This document shows positions 22,122-33,755 of a stretch of DNA of 64,000 bases, in pieces. A program made the translations under genes and the position numbers. Each line of letters begins with the position of its first letter. The stretch's first letter is position 1. Origin of the DNA: Paulownia fortunei. Lineage: Eukaryota; Streptophyta; Magnoliopsida; Lamiales; Paulowniaceae. Below the pieces are notes generated by a model that worked only from the letters and a program-made list of their open reading frames with translations, was not told the origin of the DNA and ran no database searches. The stretch spans positions 7,838,071 to 7,902,070 of the forward strand of contig CM033118.1 of assembly GCA_019321725.1 (NCBI GenBank). The letters are read 5' to 3'.

Positions 22122-22921
22122 TGTTGTAACTTGTAGATAGAACACGCAGCGAAAATAAAAAGATAACACGCTCAAAGAAAAAAACAATTCACTAATTAGT
22201 AATACTTTACAAAATACATCTCATGAAATTATAACAATTTAAAAACTCTCTCTTTAAATAAAGATCATCTTATGTTTTTCATTAATTAGTTGTTCCTACA
22301 AGCTCTCATCGACTTAAATCAGTACTGTTGGACTCCATCCAACTCTAAATTCGTTCAGATGGTTGATCCGGTCTTCTCCTGAAAATATTCACCTTCTTTT
22401 CTCGAAAAATGTATATGAGTAATCAGCACTGTTGAACTCCCTCCAATTCTGAACTCCTTCAGATAGTTGATGCGATCATCTCCAGAAAAAAAATTTTACT
22501 TTCTTCTCCCGAAGAATGTACGTGAGTCAACTTTGCCTTACCCTTGAATCACTTTCGTGGCACTATTGAGTTCATCCACTTAGTTACTTCAATGTTGAGA
22601 CAGTCGTGTATTTCCATCCAAATCCTTCTTGAAATAGAGTCTTGATTGTTGTATATCTGAAAGATATTGATTTCTTAATTTGTTGTTTTATTCATAAGAT
22701 TCTCAAATATTCTCTTATCTTATCAAAACAAATCAAGAATATATTTAGTTTTAACACATTTATCACACGTGATTTTACGAAACACCTAAAATAAATATTT
22801 CGAAAATCCTTGAATTATGAAAATCTACTCAAAATAATTATAATTAATTAAAATAATTAATTAATTAATTAAATATTATTCCGCCACTGTTGCAACACCT
22901 CTTACAACATATCTTGTAACA
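22122..22921 (-). repeat. Solo LTR, Ty1/copia-type, ~800 bp
   Basis: On the minus strand it starts TGTTACAAGATATGTTG and ends CTACAAGTTACAACA, so it has TG...CA ends with a short inverted repeat. It has no coding frame. A pair of ~100-bp degenerate direct repeats (AGTTCAACAGTGCTGAT / AGTCCAACAGTACTGAT, minus) lies inside. The flanks AAAAG (22117-22121) and AAATG (22922-22926) are a possible decayed target copy. No internal element sequence is next to it. The assignment to copia is from the general look only. Confidence 0.6.
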
Positions 22922-23940
22922 AAATGTTAATATTTTCTGACACTAACAATATCCATCTCTGATATTGATTCCATCTATAGGAAGAGCATACCTCCATTTT
23001 TACCTTGCCTAACAAAAATAGTGTGATTATATTGATCTTGGATGTGTCGAATCTAAGAATCAGCTGCAGGTTTTGAATCAAATGAAAAGGGTGAATTCGT
23101 GTAGCTGTAGTAAGCATGTGTTTCAGAGTTTTCTTTCGTTTTGATGGTAAGAGATCGGGACTTCTTAATGGGATTGGAATGAAGATATAAAATGTAAAAG
23201 CTCCTCATATATTTATGTAGTTTCTCGATCGTTCTTATGGCATAATGACACACAGAGACTAGAAAATGTTGAGAATAAAAATGCTGGTTACATCTTTTTG
23301 GCAGTTTCAGTTTACTCCAGTAGCATTAAATGAAGTCTTGGGTTCTTATGCTTCTGACTTATGGTGAGATCTCTTATAGATCCAACTTTCATTTCAATCA
23401 TGAGATGGATTTGAAGGGGATCACTATGACTTCTCTCGTATCGAGAATCCATACATTCCATATTAGTGTACGGACAACTATCTCCGCAGAATAAGTTTGG
23501 GTTCGGCCGCTGAAAAAAGAAAAAATATTATTTGTTCAAATCTAGAGTTCATCTTTTCCAGATAAAGAATGGTCACAAATAATAATCTCAAAAGATTTTT
23601 TTGTAGCGAAAATTTCTTGTTACTTTGTGTAATAACAGCAAATGGTGATTCAATTGAGAAAATCCAAATGGAAAAATGCTTGCATGTTTAACCTCAATAG
23701 AGAAGGAAAGTCCTTTACCCATTTAAGGTGTTAACTACAAAATTGAAATTTGGCAGCGTGACTGGAACAATTCAATCTTGCACAAGGTTCAGAAATACTT
23801 ATTTCTATCTCTCACACTCAGTGAAGTATGCTATATAAATCTTACAAACAGGTACACACACAAAAGACACTGACACCGTGAGACTAGATATTGCATAGAA
23901 TTTTTCATGGGATGAAATGCTCTGCAGCAGTGTAGGATGA
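22922..23940. other. Intergenic, no feature seen
   Basis: AT-rich DNA downstream of the GST gene with several short frames of no recognisable family (for example 23053-23253 on minus). It would include the GST 3' UTR nearest 23940. Confidence 0.5.
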
Positions 23941-25244
<1,304 letters not shown>

Positions 25245-25496
25245 TTATGGAAGCCTCTTTCTTGGCCCTTTATCCAAAGAAAAGTCAACTATGTCTGTTT
25301 CATGGAAAGTGGTTTTTGATTTTGTAAAGCCAAAAAATAACAAAAAAATTACAAGGTGTGATCTGAACACTAAAGAAACATATAATGAAAATGACAAGAA
25401 TGAAAAGAGATATTTCTGTGCATTAATGTGGTGCACGATTAAACAATTAAAATTTATAATTGAAGGTGTGATTACTAGTCATAATTGGTAATTTAT

Positions 25497-25830
25497 TGTC
25501 AAACTTATTTTGGTAAAATCCAACTTCCATTAGGCTGCTTTAAATAAGTAAATAGGATTTGCTAATTAATCTTATTTGTTTCCTTGTTAGACTTGCTTCC
25601 TACGGCACGGACAGACTGTTAGAGAGTCCTGGGGTTGTACTAGGGAAGCCTCTCTAATGTTTAACTCAATAAATTTTTTAGAGATAATTAATTACTAATA
25701 ATAAAAATAAAGTGTGTACCTTATAAATGAGTAGAAAGAATATATTTATATTTGTTTATTTGGGATATGAGCCTCTACTCAAATTAAATATATGTTGGGC
25801 TAAAATAAGATAAAGTGAACATACACATCA
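25497..25830 (-). repeat. 3' LTR of the Tat-type element
   Basis: It aligns with the right LTR, sharing the TGATGTGTATG / TGATGGGTATG start (minus), AATAAAGTGTGTA and GCCCAACATATATTTAA. It begins right after the candidate polypurine tract (minus GAGTTGGGGGCTGTA, 25845-25831). The two LTRs have clearly diverged, so the insertion is not recent. Confidence 0.78.
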
Positions 25831-26339
25831 TACAGCCCCCAACTCTCAAGTAGCTTAGTAGAGAGGTGGCTAGATAGTAGTTGAGAGTTCTATGACAAGT
25901 AGGACAGCACCTTTTGTACATATAAAAGGAGGTGAAGGTCATTCCTTACTTTCAGCAAAGGAGCTCGTTTTACTTTTATATTATGAGTCATAAGTTTCAG
26001 AAGTACGTATTCTCTTCCAAAGTTATAATTTTAAACTTCTTTCTTGCTTTCTCTCTTCTTTTCTGGGAGTCATGTTTGGGAGAGTAGGTCTAAGAGTGCG
26101 TCAGGATAGGTGTGTAGATGACGTCACATGAGGGACCAAGAGAGAGCCACCATGAGGGTGGTGATGCATTATCCAGTCGAGGCAAGGAGGCCTCGGTCGG
26201 CCATCTTCATAGTGTCGAGATGGGTATCCCTCGGTAGCTCTTTTGCTCGGCCGAAGCTCCACTGCATCGGCCTGGGCAACTTCATCTGGCTTAGGCATTT
26301 TCTCCACTGGCCATCATTTACCCGACCAAGGCTTTACCT

Positions 26340-26500
26340 TAGCTAGGGTATCTTTATCTTGCCGAGGCACTCCTGTTGAAGCCTTAGTGCCTCGATCAGG
26401 CTCTTTCCTAGAAAGCCTTGGTCGAGGCATCTTCATTTGGCCAAGGCACTCCTGTCGAAGCCTTTGTACCTCGGTCAGGCTCTTTTTGGAGCATTGAAGT
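26340..26500. repeat. GC-richer tandem pair with CCGAGGCAC / CCTCGGTCAGGCTC units
   Basis: Two ~75-base units share GAGGCACTCCTG(T)(T/C)GAAGCC and CCTCG(A/G)TCAGGCTCTTT. Related CTCGGTCGGCC and TCGGCC words occur from 26190. The region is far richer in G+C than its surroundings and both strands stay open by chance (26101-26517). It lies between the 3' LTR and the antisense reading frame. Confidence 0.75.
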
Positions 26501-26856
26501 AGTTCTTCTCTTAACATAGGCGTGACAGGTCGTGTTGTCTTTAATTTAATTTATCCGGCTCTTTTCTATTTTTCTCCTCCCTCTCTGAATAACTTAGGTA
26601 GAAAACTAATCTCCACAGCATATCTTGAGAGAGTTATCTCCTGAGTTGAGGGATATACTTATGAGGTTACCCGAGTGTCTGTCTAATTCATTAGAGTATG
26701 AGAAGTTTGGGATTATGAGGGTAGTTCGAGGTGCCCGAGTCTGGGGATCCCTTTACTCGCGGTTCAGTGTCAGTACATTGTAATGTGATGAATTCTAATA
26801 GAATAAATAATGTTGTGTCCAGGAGAGATCTCTTCTTACTTCGAAAAAGGTAGGAC

Positions 26857-28341
26857 TTGCCCTCTTGCTTTAAGTTTCTCCCTCATTGCCCTAGCCAGAG
26901 GCTTAAAGGGCCTCCTACTAGATATTTTATTGCTTATATGTCCAGCTTTATTTGTGGATTTTCACTTTCTCATTCTTGTCTCCAAGTAGAGATCATATGC
27001 GCCTATGGCCTTTGTGTTGGTCAGTTTACTCCTAATTCTTACATGTACTTTGAGGGGCTTCGACACCGTTTAGGAGAGTTTGGTCTTCTGGTGACTTAGA
27101 TAGATTTCTTTTGCTTTTCATTGTAAGGGGAGTGAATGAGCAGTCTTTCTATCATTTCTTTTGCCAACCAGGATGTAGGTTCTTAGATAGAGTAGCTTCT
27201 TCTCATAGTCCTTGGAAGAAAAAGTTTTTCTACGTCAGAGATAATAGTTGGGGGCTTTTCCTTGAGTGGAGTAGTTCTTTTTCTATTCCTTTCATTTCTC
27301 ATAGCTCGCATGACGAGTTTAGAAAACATTATATAGCTGCGGAATTATTTTATTAGCCCTTTGATGTTAAATGTTTATTCCCTGCGGGAATTTAAATGCT
27401 TAATATTATTTGAGTAGTGTTTTCACTTTGTATATCTGCTTTTCATGTGTGCTCTACTTCCTTTTTCAGGGAAAGAGTTGGATATGGTGGTAATCAAAGC
27501 TTATAAGAAAAAGTCCTACGAGGCTGACGGGAGCTCATCCCCTAAGCATGGCAGTGGTAGCCATGCGATGAGGCCTCCCCCTACTCACACTGCGAGCAAG
27601 AGACTAAGAGGCTAAGCAGATGTCACTTTTCCTAGGGATAATGCTAGCTCAAGCTTATTTTCTCCTAGCATTAACAGCCAGGAGAGGATCCAGTCCCTGT
27701 GGGATACTTCTGAGATATGGCTGGGTTGGAGTAGAACCAGTAGTGTCATCAACAAGGATGATTGTAACAGGTTTAGCCACACTCATTTCTCCTACTTTGA
27801 TTGTCTATTTGGCTGGAGATTTATCTCGAGTAAGTGATTTGTTTGGTTTCATCTTTACTTAGAATTTTTTCGCTTGATAATCCTTACTTCTTCTCTTTTT
27901 GGCTAGGCCCTCACTGTGTCCACCGTGGTTAGTCACCGACTTGCCGACTTAGAGAAAGCGGCAAGGCGCTCAGAGGCTATAGATCAGAAAAGTGCTGAGG
28001 AGATTGCTCACCATGAGAACAAGATGGCTGAGATAGCCTCAAAGTTGGAGAAGCTGAAGATCCAAGCCCGTCGGGAAGCTACTATAGTAGAGGCCTTCCA
28101 GGCTTTTGAGGCCTTTAATTGGGCTATGCAGCAGCGGGATATTAGGATTTATGATCACACCGTCCATGATTGCCGACACACTCTGAGGGAGGCAGATCGC
28201 TTCTCTAAGGAAGATGTGATGCTATTTAATCCTTATGTGTCTGATGAGGAGGGTAAGATCGCAGCACTTCACAATATTCCCAAAGTATTCGTTGTTGCTG
28301 AAGAGCCTCAGGACACGCAAGTTGGGATTGGAGCCCCCTAG
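26857..28341 (+). pseudogene. Antisense ORF of the Tat element, gypsy-type transposon domain
   Basis: The + strand reads, over changing frames, CVGQFTPNSYMYFEGLRHRL, QSFYHFFCQPGCRFLD and PWKKKFFYVRDNSWGL (26990-27250). This follows the plant 'putative gypsy-type transposon' domain (QL.PN.WR, F..FF, W...FFFV). After acceptor-like CAG and TAG sites (27469, 27906) come a basic Ser-rich segment (MVVIKAYKKKSYEADGSSSP) and a 141-residue coiled-coil-like frame (27916-28341) with LADLEKAARRSEAIDQ, EIAHHENKMAEIASKLEKLK and MLFNPYVSDEEGKIAAL. The codon at 27916 is GTG, so it is an exon, not a start. It runs opposite to gag. Its function is unknown. Stops in the first part show decay. Confidence 0.65.
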
Positions 28342-28689
28342 GATAGCGCTGCTTAGGACTTTTCAGCTTCTTTCTTCCCCTATTTTTCCATGGTTATGGT
28401 TTATGCTTTCTGAACATATGTTAGGTTATCTGTTTATATTTTATCCTTGTGGTGTTGGTATTTGCTAGATGTTGGCATGTACGTTCAATGCTGCTACTAC
28501 TTTTGATATACAACATGTTAAGTAAAGCCCTTTGCTTTTTGCATGTTGTGTAGCTTCCTCGCGTATGATCTTTTTATGAATATTTTGATTCAGCTCGAGT
28601 TATCTCAGGAGATTTAAAACTACGCCTGGGGTTTAGTTGTGCTTTCTTTCATAGAATTATCATAGTAGTGAGTTGGGGATAGTGTTAAG

Positions 28690-28935
28690 CCACTGCTTAT
28701 AGAATTATGTTGCATACCTAAGGTGGTTTCGAGCTATAACTTATGGGACTTAGTCGTATGCCCAGGATAGTTTTGAGCTACCACTTATACGGACTTGGTC
28801 GTATGCTCGGGATGGTTTTGAGCCATTACTCACGGGACTTGATCATATGCTCGAGATGGTTTTGAGCCACTGCTTATAGGAATTGGTCGTATGGGCGGGA
28901 TGGTTTTAAACCATCATTTATGGGACTTTGTTGTT
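28690..28935 (+). repeat. Tandem repeat, ~58 bp x 4-5, in the Tat element
   Basis: Units contain GGTTTTGAGCCA followed by a TGCTTATA-like word, then GGACTTGGTCGTATGC(T/C)CGGGATG. Copies lie at about 28697, 28760, 28814, 28860 and 28905, with a few substitutions. The array lies between the antisense reading frame and the protease, where Tat elements often carry noncoding arrays. Confidence 0.8.
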
Positions 28936-29219
28936 GCTGCCTGCTTGCTTATTTGCAAATTTCAAAGTTCTGGTGTGTTAAGCTCCCTACAGACATGATT
29001 AAAAATTTTAATATGTGCAAGCAATAATAATAAAAAACAAGCATAATGGTGAGCAGCCACAAACTTAACTAAATAACTTCCCGAATGCTAAAAAGATATA
29101 TATCCCAACAAACAGGGAGTCCTAGAAAGAAAAACATAAATACTGTAAAGAAATTGTTCACGTAGCATATAGGCTAAAAAATAGTTAGTGACTTAAATAA
29201 ATTCCAAAAATAATAGATG

Positions 29220-29900
29220 TGTGGAGTGCATTGTGTCCTCAAGGCTTGTTATTGCTTGCCCCTGTTCCTCTAGCTTTCTTCAGGGTGGTAACATAGCATT
29301 TCCTAGCAGTTTGTATATCACCCTAAGCTTCCCATACTCCGGTGATTGCTAGGAAGATGACCTTAATATGGATAGTTGAAGCAACTTCACAAAATTAGTT
29401 AAGACTAGGCCTCTCCAGGATCATGTTGTAAACTAAAGGGGTCTTTACCACTAGAAATCTCATAAGCTTCATGACTTGGAGTGGTCCCTTCTAGTGTGAG
29501 CGGAAGCGTCAACTCTCCTAATGCATTCACCACTTCTCTGGCAAAGCCCACAAGAGAAGCTCTTACTGGAACCACTTGGGTTTGATTAATCCTAAACTTC
29601 TAGAAAGCATTATAGAAGATGTTGTCCACAATGCTTTCTCCATCTATAAGCACTCGTTTAATGAGAAAGTTGGATAACATTATAGTGATAATAATGCCAT
29701 CAGCGTGTTACTTGGCTATGAGGTTAATGTTGTGCTCCCCAAACATGATTGCCATGCTTTTTTCATGAACTTAACAAATCACTCTGACAGTAAGGAGAAC
29801 TTGTACGCTTCTCTCATCCAACTCTTTGTAAATTCTTACCACGCTCCTAGTGTCTCTGCCCTATAGACCCCAGAAATGACATTTATGATGCCAGTAATTG
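29220..29900 (-). pseudogene. Tat-type protease region
   Basis: On the minus strand near 29700-29600 the frame reads FLIKRVLIDGESIVDNIFYN, matching the Tat protease site (V.VDGGSS.D.L....), with the active DGG changed to DGE. Farther on (29430-29270) come NMILERPSL and ARKCYVTTLKKARGTGA, which match the end of the protease region (Y..ILGRP.L, then ..A..CY). The reverse transcriptase that should follow on the left is absent. The Gly loss and stops make it dead. Confidence 0.7.
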
Positions 29901-30289
29901 TGTTATCCTACTGTCCATCTAGCCTTTGACTCCTTCTTTGCTATTCATGTTGTGAATCTCTAGGTGTAGATAAATCCTGGTTGACAAACTCCTTCAGTTG
30001 CCCCTCTAAATCAGACTTTCAAAGTCTTTCTTAAGCTAAAAGCATTCTCCTATGGAGTGGCATTTGTTGTGTGATGATAATGAGAATACTTTCTGGACTG
30101 CTCTCGCTTGGGGTTTTCCCTCATCTTTTTGGGATGTTCGATTAGTCCTTAGAGTTAAGCAATCAGGAATCTGAAAGCATAGCGTTTAGAGGAGTATCTG
30201 TGATAGTCAAGCACAGGTTGACACTGCTCTATTTTTTAGGATTAGGCTTCTCTTCCTTCTTATGCTTTCTTTTGGTTCCCACTTTTGGG

Positions 30290-30800
30290 TGCATCACTTC
30301 CTCAATGCATATATGCTTTTCCGCGCGATCCAGGAGTTCTTCCAGGGACACGAGTGATTTTCCAGCAATTGACTCCATAAGCCTTCTTTGGTGGAGATTT
30401 TGTTGCAAGATGCTTCGCTAAAAACTTATGACTAACACGAGGCACCTCATTCACAACTTCAATAAAACGCTGAATGTATTCCCACATTGTCTTGTTCTTA
30501 TTTGGCTTTATCGTGAAAATGTAGGCTGTATTTTTGGGTACCTCTGATTTTTGGAGAATTAATGCAGGAAGGTTTCAGTGAGCTGCTCCATCCTAGAGAT
30601 AAATCTTGTTGGCAGCTAGTTAAACCATGTCAAGGTCCTTTTGACATATGTTGTGCGAAACACTTTGCAGTATGTTGCATCACTCATGTCATATAAATAT
30701 ACTTTGGCATAGAATTTATCCAAGTATTCTTGTAGATCTCCCTTTCCATCATACTCTGGGAGGTTAGAGGTCTTCACTCTCCCAAGAGGGACTCAGCCAA
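30290..30800 (-). pseudogene. Tat-type gag core
   Basis: Minus-strand frames read EYDGKGDLQEYLDKFYAKVY, YDMSDATYCKVFRTT, LTWFN, and then MWEYIQRFIEVVNEVPRVSH with HKFLAKHLATKSPPKK. This is the plant Retrotrans_gag core (DP..HL..F, D...C..F...L.G.A..W, L...V.RF..E). In-frame stops are present. Upstream DNA to the primer site (30800-31371) should hold the gag N terminus but shows no clear frame. Confidence 0.75.
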
Positions 30801-31371
30801 AAAATTACTGAGAAATGACTCCTTCTTTGAGGTACTAGTGCAAACGATCGAACATTGTTGTCCGAAATGATGGAATGATGGAATGTGCATGACTCCTCCA
30901 CCCTATAAGGCTTGGGTGTTGGTTGTTAGCTCAAATAAACGTCACTACTGGTTACCTCATTTGGGATCTCCCCCCCTCTTCTCTCTATTCCCTCATCACA
31001 TGATTTCTCTCTCTGTGGCTAGTATGAGCTTTCTCCTTATTGTGAAGGTTGCAGAGCAGGGTCAGTTGGGTGGTTAGCAAAGTATTGAGTTGTTACCTTA
31101 GTTGTTGCTCATGTGGTCATTTCCTCCAGCAAAGCCTACAATGCTACTTATGTGAAACGGATCACCAGGATGAGATTCTCCTACCAGGGATTGTTACTCA
31201 AGGGCCATTAGTACTTCTCGATATTGGGGCTCTTGCTATTGTTGGGACGAGGTTGTATGATGCGGCTGGTCCACCCCTTCATCATTAGCTCCTCGTTCTG
31301 AGTGATCTCCTTACTGCTAATCTCTCTTGTTCTCATGCATATCTGTATTCTCAATGTTGCGGCAGGGGTTT

Positions 31372-31387
31372 CACATAGATGGTGCCA
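31372..31387 (-). other. Primer-binding site of the Tat-type element
   Basis: Reading minus, TGGCACCATCTATGTG lies four bases inside the 5' LTR edge. It differs from the common Tat form TGGCGCCGTCTGTGG by three C/T or G/A changes. Confidence 0.7.
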
Positions 31388-31390
31388 AAA

Positions 31391-31717
31391 TGTTGCGGCT
31401 TACCTCTAAATGCTGAGGTGTGACAACTCTACTTCACCACTTATATCCTAGTTGCTTGCTTTTAGAGTTGGGTTCCCTATCTGCAGCACGAACTGACTGT
31501 TATGAGAGCCTTAAGGTTGTCCCACAGCAGCCCCTTTGATAAAAATTCTAAAGAGATTTTATTACCAACTGACAGCAAAAATAAAGTGTGTATTTTGTAA
31601 ATGAGTAGGAGATAGATATTTATACCTGTTTAATTGGAACATGGGCCTCTAGTATTATTTGGATTGAAATTAAATATATGTTGGGCTAATATAAAAATAA
31701 AGTGTACATACCCATCA
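31391..31717 (-). repeat. 5' LTR of the Tat-type element
   Basis: It begins TGATGGGTATG (minus, 31717) and ends AGCCGCAACA at 31391. It aligns with 25497-25830 and, more distantly, with the solo LTR at 53093-53527. Confidence 0.78.
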
Positions 31718-31744
31718 ATCAGATTTCATGGAAACTTGTCTAAA

Positions 31745-33755
31745 TATTTTAAATATAAACATAATAACAGTCCAACATGGTAAGGTGATAAACATAGAAG
31801 CTTGTAAAAAGACTTTGAGTTACAAAAGGAATGCAGAAAGTAAATAAATAAAGGTAGAAATCTTAAAGATAAAGATAAAAAAAAATTAGGAGATTTGCTA
31901 TCTTGTAATCTTATATAAACTATTACATCGTGTTTAGTTTATTCTTAAACTTCGGCTTCATCAATCTTAGCTTCATGAGCTTAACTATAACATTTTGAGT
32001 TATTTATTCTCTAAGGCGTATTGATCTTATGATCTAAGTTTCTGGAATTCATGTCTACCATGGAGAGTTGATCATGTTGCGAACGATGTTGCAACAATGT
32101 GTCTGGCATACATTCTTCAGGAGAATAAGATGAGTCTTTGGGAGAAGGCGCTTTACTGTTTGAAGAGGTTCAAAATTGAAAGGAGTTCAATGAAGTAGAT
32201 CAAGTCGAGGGGATTTAGCAAATAAGACCATCAACTTTTAGTTGCAATACAAGAACAAAATCATTAAAAGAGGGGGTCTTCTATATGCTTTAAGTCATAT
32301 TATTGTATTGTGTTAAAATTGTACTAAATAGTGGATTATTTCTATCTTTGTGCATGCCTCATGCATGTAGAGTACTTTCGTAGTAGAAACACATTAAAAA
32401 TTATTAGATCAATTTTTACTTTCTTCTTCTACATGTTATAACTTGATGTTACAACATAATGACCAACATGCGTAAATCAAGTTACCAATAATTAAACTAA
32501 TGAAGCAAAATTAGGTAAAACCTGTGTGTTACAAGTGATGTTATAACTTGAGTTACAACATAAAACTCGAACTTGAGAATATAGTTAATTGATTAAAAGT
32601 TATAACAAACTTGAAGCAATAGGTTCTTATAATTGGTATCAAAGCAGGTCGCTAGACATACTTAATTAGATTTTAAATTGATTTGTTTTATGTTGTACGT
32701 GTAGATATGAATTACCCACTTGAAAGAGGATTAATTTCAGACCCTATGATGAAATTGAATAGAGTGGAGATGTGCAAGTGATAAACCTAAGGTAAACTAC
32801 AGTGACATAGTTAGGTATATGTGCTTTACCCCCTCGATTGAACCTAAGAATACTAAGGAAGCCTTGTTGAATGATTTTTGGGTTAGTTTCATGCAATAAC
32901 AATTCAAACAATTCATGAGTGGATATTAGGAACTAAACACATTGACATATGTCACCACTTCATTAGGGAGTTAGTTGAAAGACGAACATATAGATCATGT
33001 TACAACATAGAATCAGTTAGCTAATATCCTTACCAAAGCAGTAGATACGCATCATTTCAATACCCTAAGAAGATTGTTATGGGTTTGCATTCTGTAGATA
33101 CATGTACAACATTAGCTTCTTACATTATTCAATAAGACATATGTTGCAGCTTTGTAATATCATGTTTTAACATTGTAATTCACACTGAATAGGTTCTTAA
33201 TTTCATGTATTTGAATACTACATTATAAAGATTTCATTGATATCATAGTTTCAAATTGTTAATATTTTATTCTGGAAAGTATATTCTTGATGACTTGTAT
33301 TTGAACTTAAAAATGTTCAAACAAATTAAAAAAAAAAACAGAAGGCAGAAAATGGAGGTCGTTGAGCAAAGATAAACATGGTAAGAGTCAAACATAGTAA
33401 GCTTGTAAAAAGACTTTGAGTTACAAAAAGAATGCAAAAAACGAATAGATATAGGAAAAAATTCTAAAGATAAAGATAAAAGATATTTAGGAGATTTGAT
33501 ATCTTGTAATCTTATATAAACCATTCTATCATATTTAATTTATTCTTAAGCTTCATCAACTTCACAAGCCTTGACTATATAAAGCATGTTAAAAATTATT
33601 GTGTCCATTTTTATTTTTTACTTCTGCATGTTATAAGTTGATATTACATAAATCAAGTTGACAGTAATAAAACTAATGAATCAAAAATGGATAAAACATG
33701 TATTATAATTGATGTTATAATTTGAGTTACAATATAAAACTCGAACTTGATAATC
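31745..33755 (+). mobile_element. Ty1/copia element with large internal deletion
   Basis: Two direct-repeat blocks, about 31745-32633 and 33355-33755, share GCTTGTAAAAAGACTTTGAG, ATCTTGTAATCTTATATAAA and GAGTTACAA(C/T)ATAAAACTCG. The second lacks ~370 bases of the first (about 32000-32370). TGGTATCAAAGCAGG at 32634-32648 is the usual initiator-Met primer site right after the 5' LTR. Between the LTRs only a short gag-like start (ATG near 32707) and the RNase H end (TKHIDICHHFIRELVE, NQLANILTKAVDTHHFNTLR; 32935-33085) remain. Most of gag and pol is deleted. LTR outer edges are approximate. Confidence 0.8.
32634..32648 (+). other. Primer-binding site (initiator Met tRNA type)
   Basis: TGGTATCAAAGCAGG follows the 5' LTR directly and is one change from the plant copia consensus TGGTATCAGAGC. 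Confidence 0.8.

Larger units (their letters stand above)
25497..31717 (-). mobile_element. Tat-lineage Ty3/gypsy element lacking RT and integrase
   Basis: Two ~330-bp LTRs in the same direction flank the element (31391-31717 as 5', 25497-25830 as 3', minus). The minus-strand primer-binding region TGGCACCATCTATGTG (31387-31372) is like the TGGCGCCGTCTGTGG site of Tat-type elements. gag and protease follow on minus; no reverse transcriptase, RNase H or integrase is seen. Between protease and the 3' LTR a + strand coding region runs antisense to the element (26857-28341). That arrangement matches Tat elements with an antisense extra ORF, but without pol. I found no matching target duplication. 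Confidence 0.8.

Noticed and set aside
22122..22921. Promoter or regulatory region of the GST gene
   Set aside because: It lies downstream of the GST 3' end, and TG...CA ends with no coding frame fit a solo LTR better.
26101..26517. Overlapping frames on both strands in the GC-rich block
   Set aside because: They come from the GAGGCAC/CCTCGGTC repeat and have no domain.
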